From assembly GCA_035765415.1 (NCBI GenBank), contig DASTXR010000083.1, forward strand, positions 1 to 64,000: a stretch of 64,000 bases of DNA, in the 5' to 3' direction. Source of the DNA: CADEED01 sp035765415 (lineage in GTDB: Bacteria; Pseudomonadota; Gammaproteobacteria; Steroidobacterales; Steroidobacteraceae). The notes below the pieces were generated by a model that did not search any database, was not told the DNA's origin, and was given only the letters and a program-made list of their open reading frames with translations. Of the stretch, positions 63,222-64,000 are shown one piece after another (the stretch's first letter is position 1; each line of letters starts with the position of its first letter). Both the position numbers and the translations under genes were made by a program.

Positions 63222-63235
63222 TGACACCGGTTTCC
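63222..63235 (+). promoter_or_regulatory. TGACACCGG operator-like site, third pectate-lyase homologue
   Basis: TGACACCGGTTTCC, left half perfect and right half degenerate, 70 bases before the ATG at 63305. Confidence 0.45.
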
Positions 63236-63304
63236 TGCTAACCTCCGCGGCGCGACGGCAACCGCCTCGCAGCAAGGAATCGAGAGAAATCACAAGGAGC
63301 GAAC

Positions 63305-64000
63305 ATGGAATTTCGCAGTGTAGTTTTCGGCGTTCTCGCCGGGACATTTGCGCTGAGTGCATGGGCAGGAAATCGTCCGCCCGGCTACAGGACCATCTGC
63401 ACGGAAAACAAGACCTGCACGGTTGCGGGCCCCATCTGGGTCGCCTTCGGCCGCGCGGACAGGTTCTTTTCCAGGCAGATGAGCGGCACGTTCGTGTGCA
63501 ACCAGATCACATTCGGTGGACGCGTCGCCGGAGGTACGAACGAGTGTTCGGTGCCGATCAATGGCACCACACCGCCACCGCCGCCGCCACCGCCACCGCC
63601 ACCACCGCCGCCGCCGCCGCCACCGCCAGACGGTGGTGAGATCACCGGGTCGACGTGCGTGTCGACGGGCGAAGTCACTGTCTCCCAGACGATCGTCGTT
63701 TCATCCGGTGTGTACGACGGCGGATGCCGCACGTACAACCCGACACTGGCGCTCGGCGATGGCAGCCAGACGGAAGGGCAGCAACCGGTCTTCCGGGTCG
63801 AGAACGGGGCGACGTTGCGTAACGTCATCATCGGGTTGAACGGAGCCGATGGCATCCACTTCTACCGCGGCGGCCACGTCAACAACGTGCGCTGGCTGAA
63901 CGTGGGCGAAGACGCGTTCACCGTGAAGGAAGGGACGGTGAGCCAGCCGGTGACTCTCACCAACATCACCGGAGTCAACTCGCAGGACAAGTTCGGGCAG
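63305..64000 (+). CDS. PL3-type pectate lyase homologue with polyproline linker, truncated by the window
   Basis: 232 residues visible, open to the edge; ATG at 63305 with AAGGAG upstream. Signal peptide (VVFGVLAGTFALSAWA), the same cysteine domain (GYRTICTENKTCTVAG, TFVCNQITFGG, NECS), then 19 consecutive prolines from residue 90 encoded by CCG/CCA triplets (63572-63628), then a PL3-like part with VENGATLRNVIIGLNGADG, NVGEDAFTV and QDKFGQ. It lacks the NCTL cysteine of copies 1 and 2, so is more divergent. The catalytic region lies beyond the edge. Confidence 0.85.
   Translation, partial: MEFRSVVFGVLAGTFALSAWAGNRPPGYRTICTENKTCTVAGPIWVAFGRADRFFSRQMSGTFVCNQITFGGRVAGGTNECSVPINGTTPPPPPPPPPPPPPPPPPPPDGGEITGSTCVSTGEVTVSQTIVVSSGVYDGGCRTYNPTLALGDGSQTEGQQPVFRVENGATLRNVIIGLNGADGIHFYRGGHVNNVRWLNVGEDAFTVKEGTVSQPVTLTNITGVNSQDKFGQ
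63572..63628. repeat. CCG/CCA trinucleotide tract
   Basis: Nineteen successive proline codons, CCG or CCA, in frame in the third pectate lyase gene. Slippage would change linker length in steps of one residue without a frameshift. Confidence 0.75.

Noticed and set aside
63572..63628. CCG/CCA tract as a possible CRISPR or tandem-repeat array
   Set aside because: It is an in-frame polyproline codon run within a coding gene, with no spacers.
1..64000. tRNA, rRNA, riboswitch, prophage or integrase genes
   Set aside because: I looked on both strands and found no cloverleaf-like segment, rRNA block, integrase or phage structural gene that I could support.

Overview
The window is about 65% G+C, almost fully coding, and carries 56 protein genes in short, often translationally coupled operons. 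I see no rRNA, tRNA, CRISPR array, prophage or complete insertion sequence. Gene content (RND efflux, PL3 pectate lyases, a very large cyclic glucan synthase, TonB receptor, several c-type cytochromes, a PagL-like lipid A deacylase, REP/REPIN-type repeats) points to a free-living Gram-negative bacterium, most likely a soil or plant-associated gammaproteobacterium. A relative of Steroidobacter or Nevskiales is my guess, not something the sequence proves.

Layout. 0-10 kb: a half-size EamA membrane protein, a CadC-like regulator with TolB-like and TPR domains, a YHS lipoprotein-like gene, two tandem vanadium-haloperoxidase-fold proteins followed by a DUF1080 protein, an amidohydrolase lipoprotein coupled to a pirin, then a REPIN and a dihaem cytochrome peroxidase-like gene. 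10-18.7 kb: an ArsR / DHFR-like / AHSA1 operon, a dihaem cytochrome, 3-methyladenine glycosylase, a thioredoxin-like protein, a DUF1800/DUF1501 pair, and an MFS transporter coupled to a cupin. 18.9-25.2 kb: MarR plus a complete RND tripartite pump, closed by a perfect 48-bp palindrome. 25.2-38.2 kb: receiver protein, SulP transporter, TspO, a 2863-residue cyclic beta-1,2-glucan synthase and two Crp/Fnr paralogues. 38.3-48.1 kb: a small membrane protein with a soluble histidine kinase, a DUF4398/OmpA/microprotein operon with a strong terminator, oxidoreductase, unknown protein, 6-phosphogluconate dehydrogenase, second pirin, metallo-beta-lactamase-fold hydrolase, PagL-like protein and MetX-like hydrolase. 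48.3-57 kb: two tandem pectate lyases with terminators, then a TonB receptor / YfiR / CHASE8 hybrid kinase operon flanked by two small LTxxQ-like periplasmic proteins. 57-64 kb: cation diffusion facilitator, a molybdenum hydroxylase / 2Fe-2S / trihaem cytochrome operon, a LEA-type lipoprotein and a third pectate-lyase homologue cut by the window edge.

The most notable points are: (i) a TonB receptor-YfiR-CHASE8 hybrid histidine kinase operon, in which the periplasmic Yfi switch appears wired to phosphotransfer rather than to a diguanylate cyclase; (ii) a recurring TGACACCGG(TGTCA) palindrome in front of all three PL3 genes and one unknown gene, suggesting a small pectin regulon; (iii) a strongly over-represented heptamer TTGTTAG that accounts for many of the rare TTA leucine codons; (iv) several REP-type palindromes. 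Start codons were moved from the longest open frame wherever a Shine-Dalgarno sequence, signal peptide or gene overlap favoured another codon; such cases are stated.
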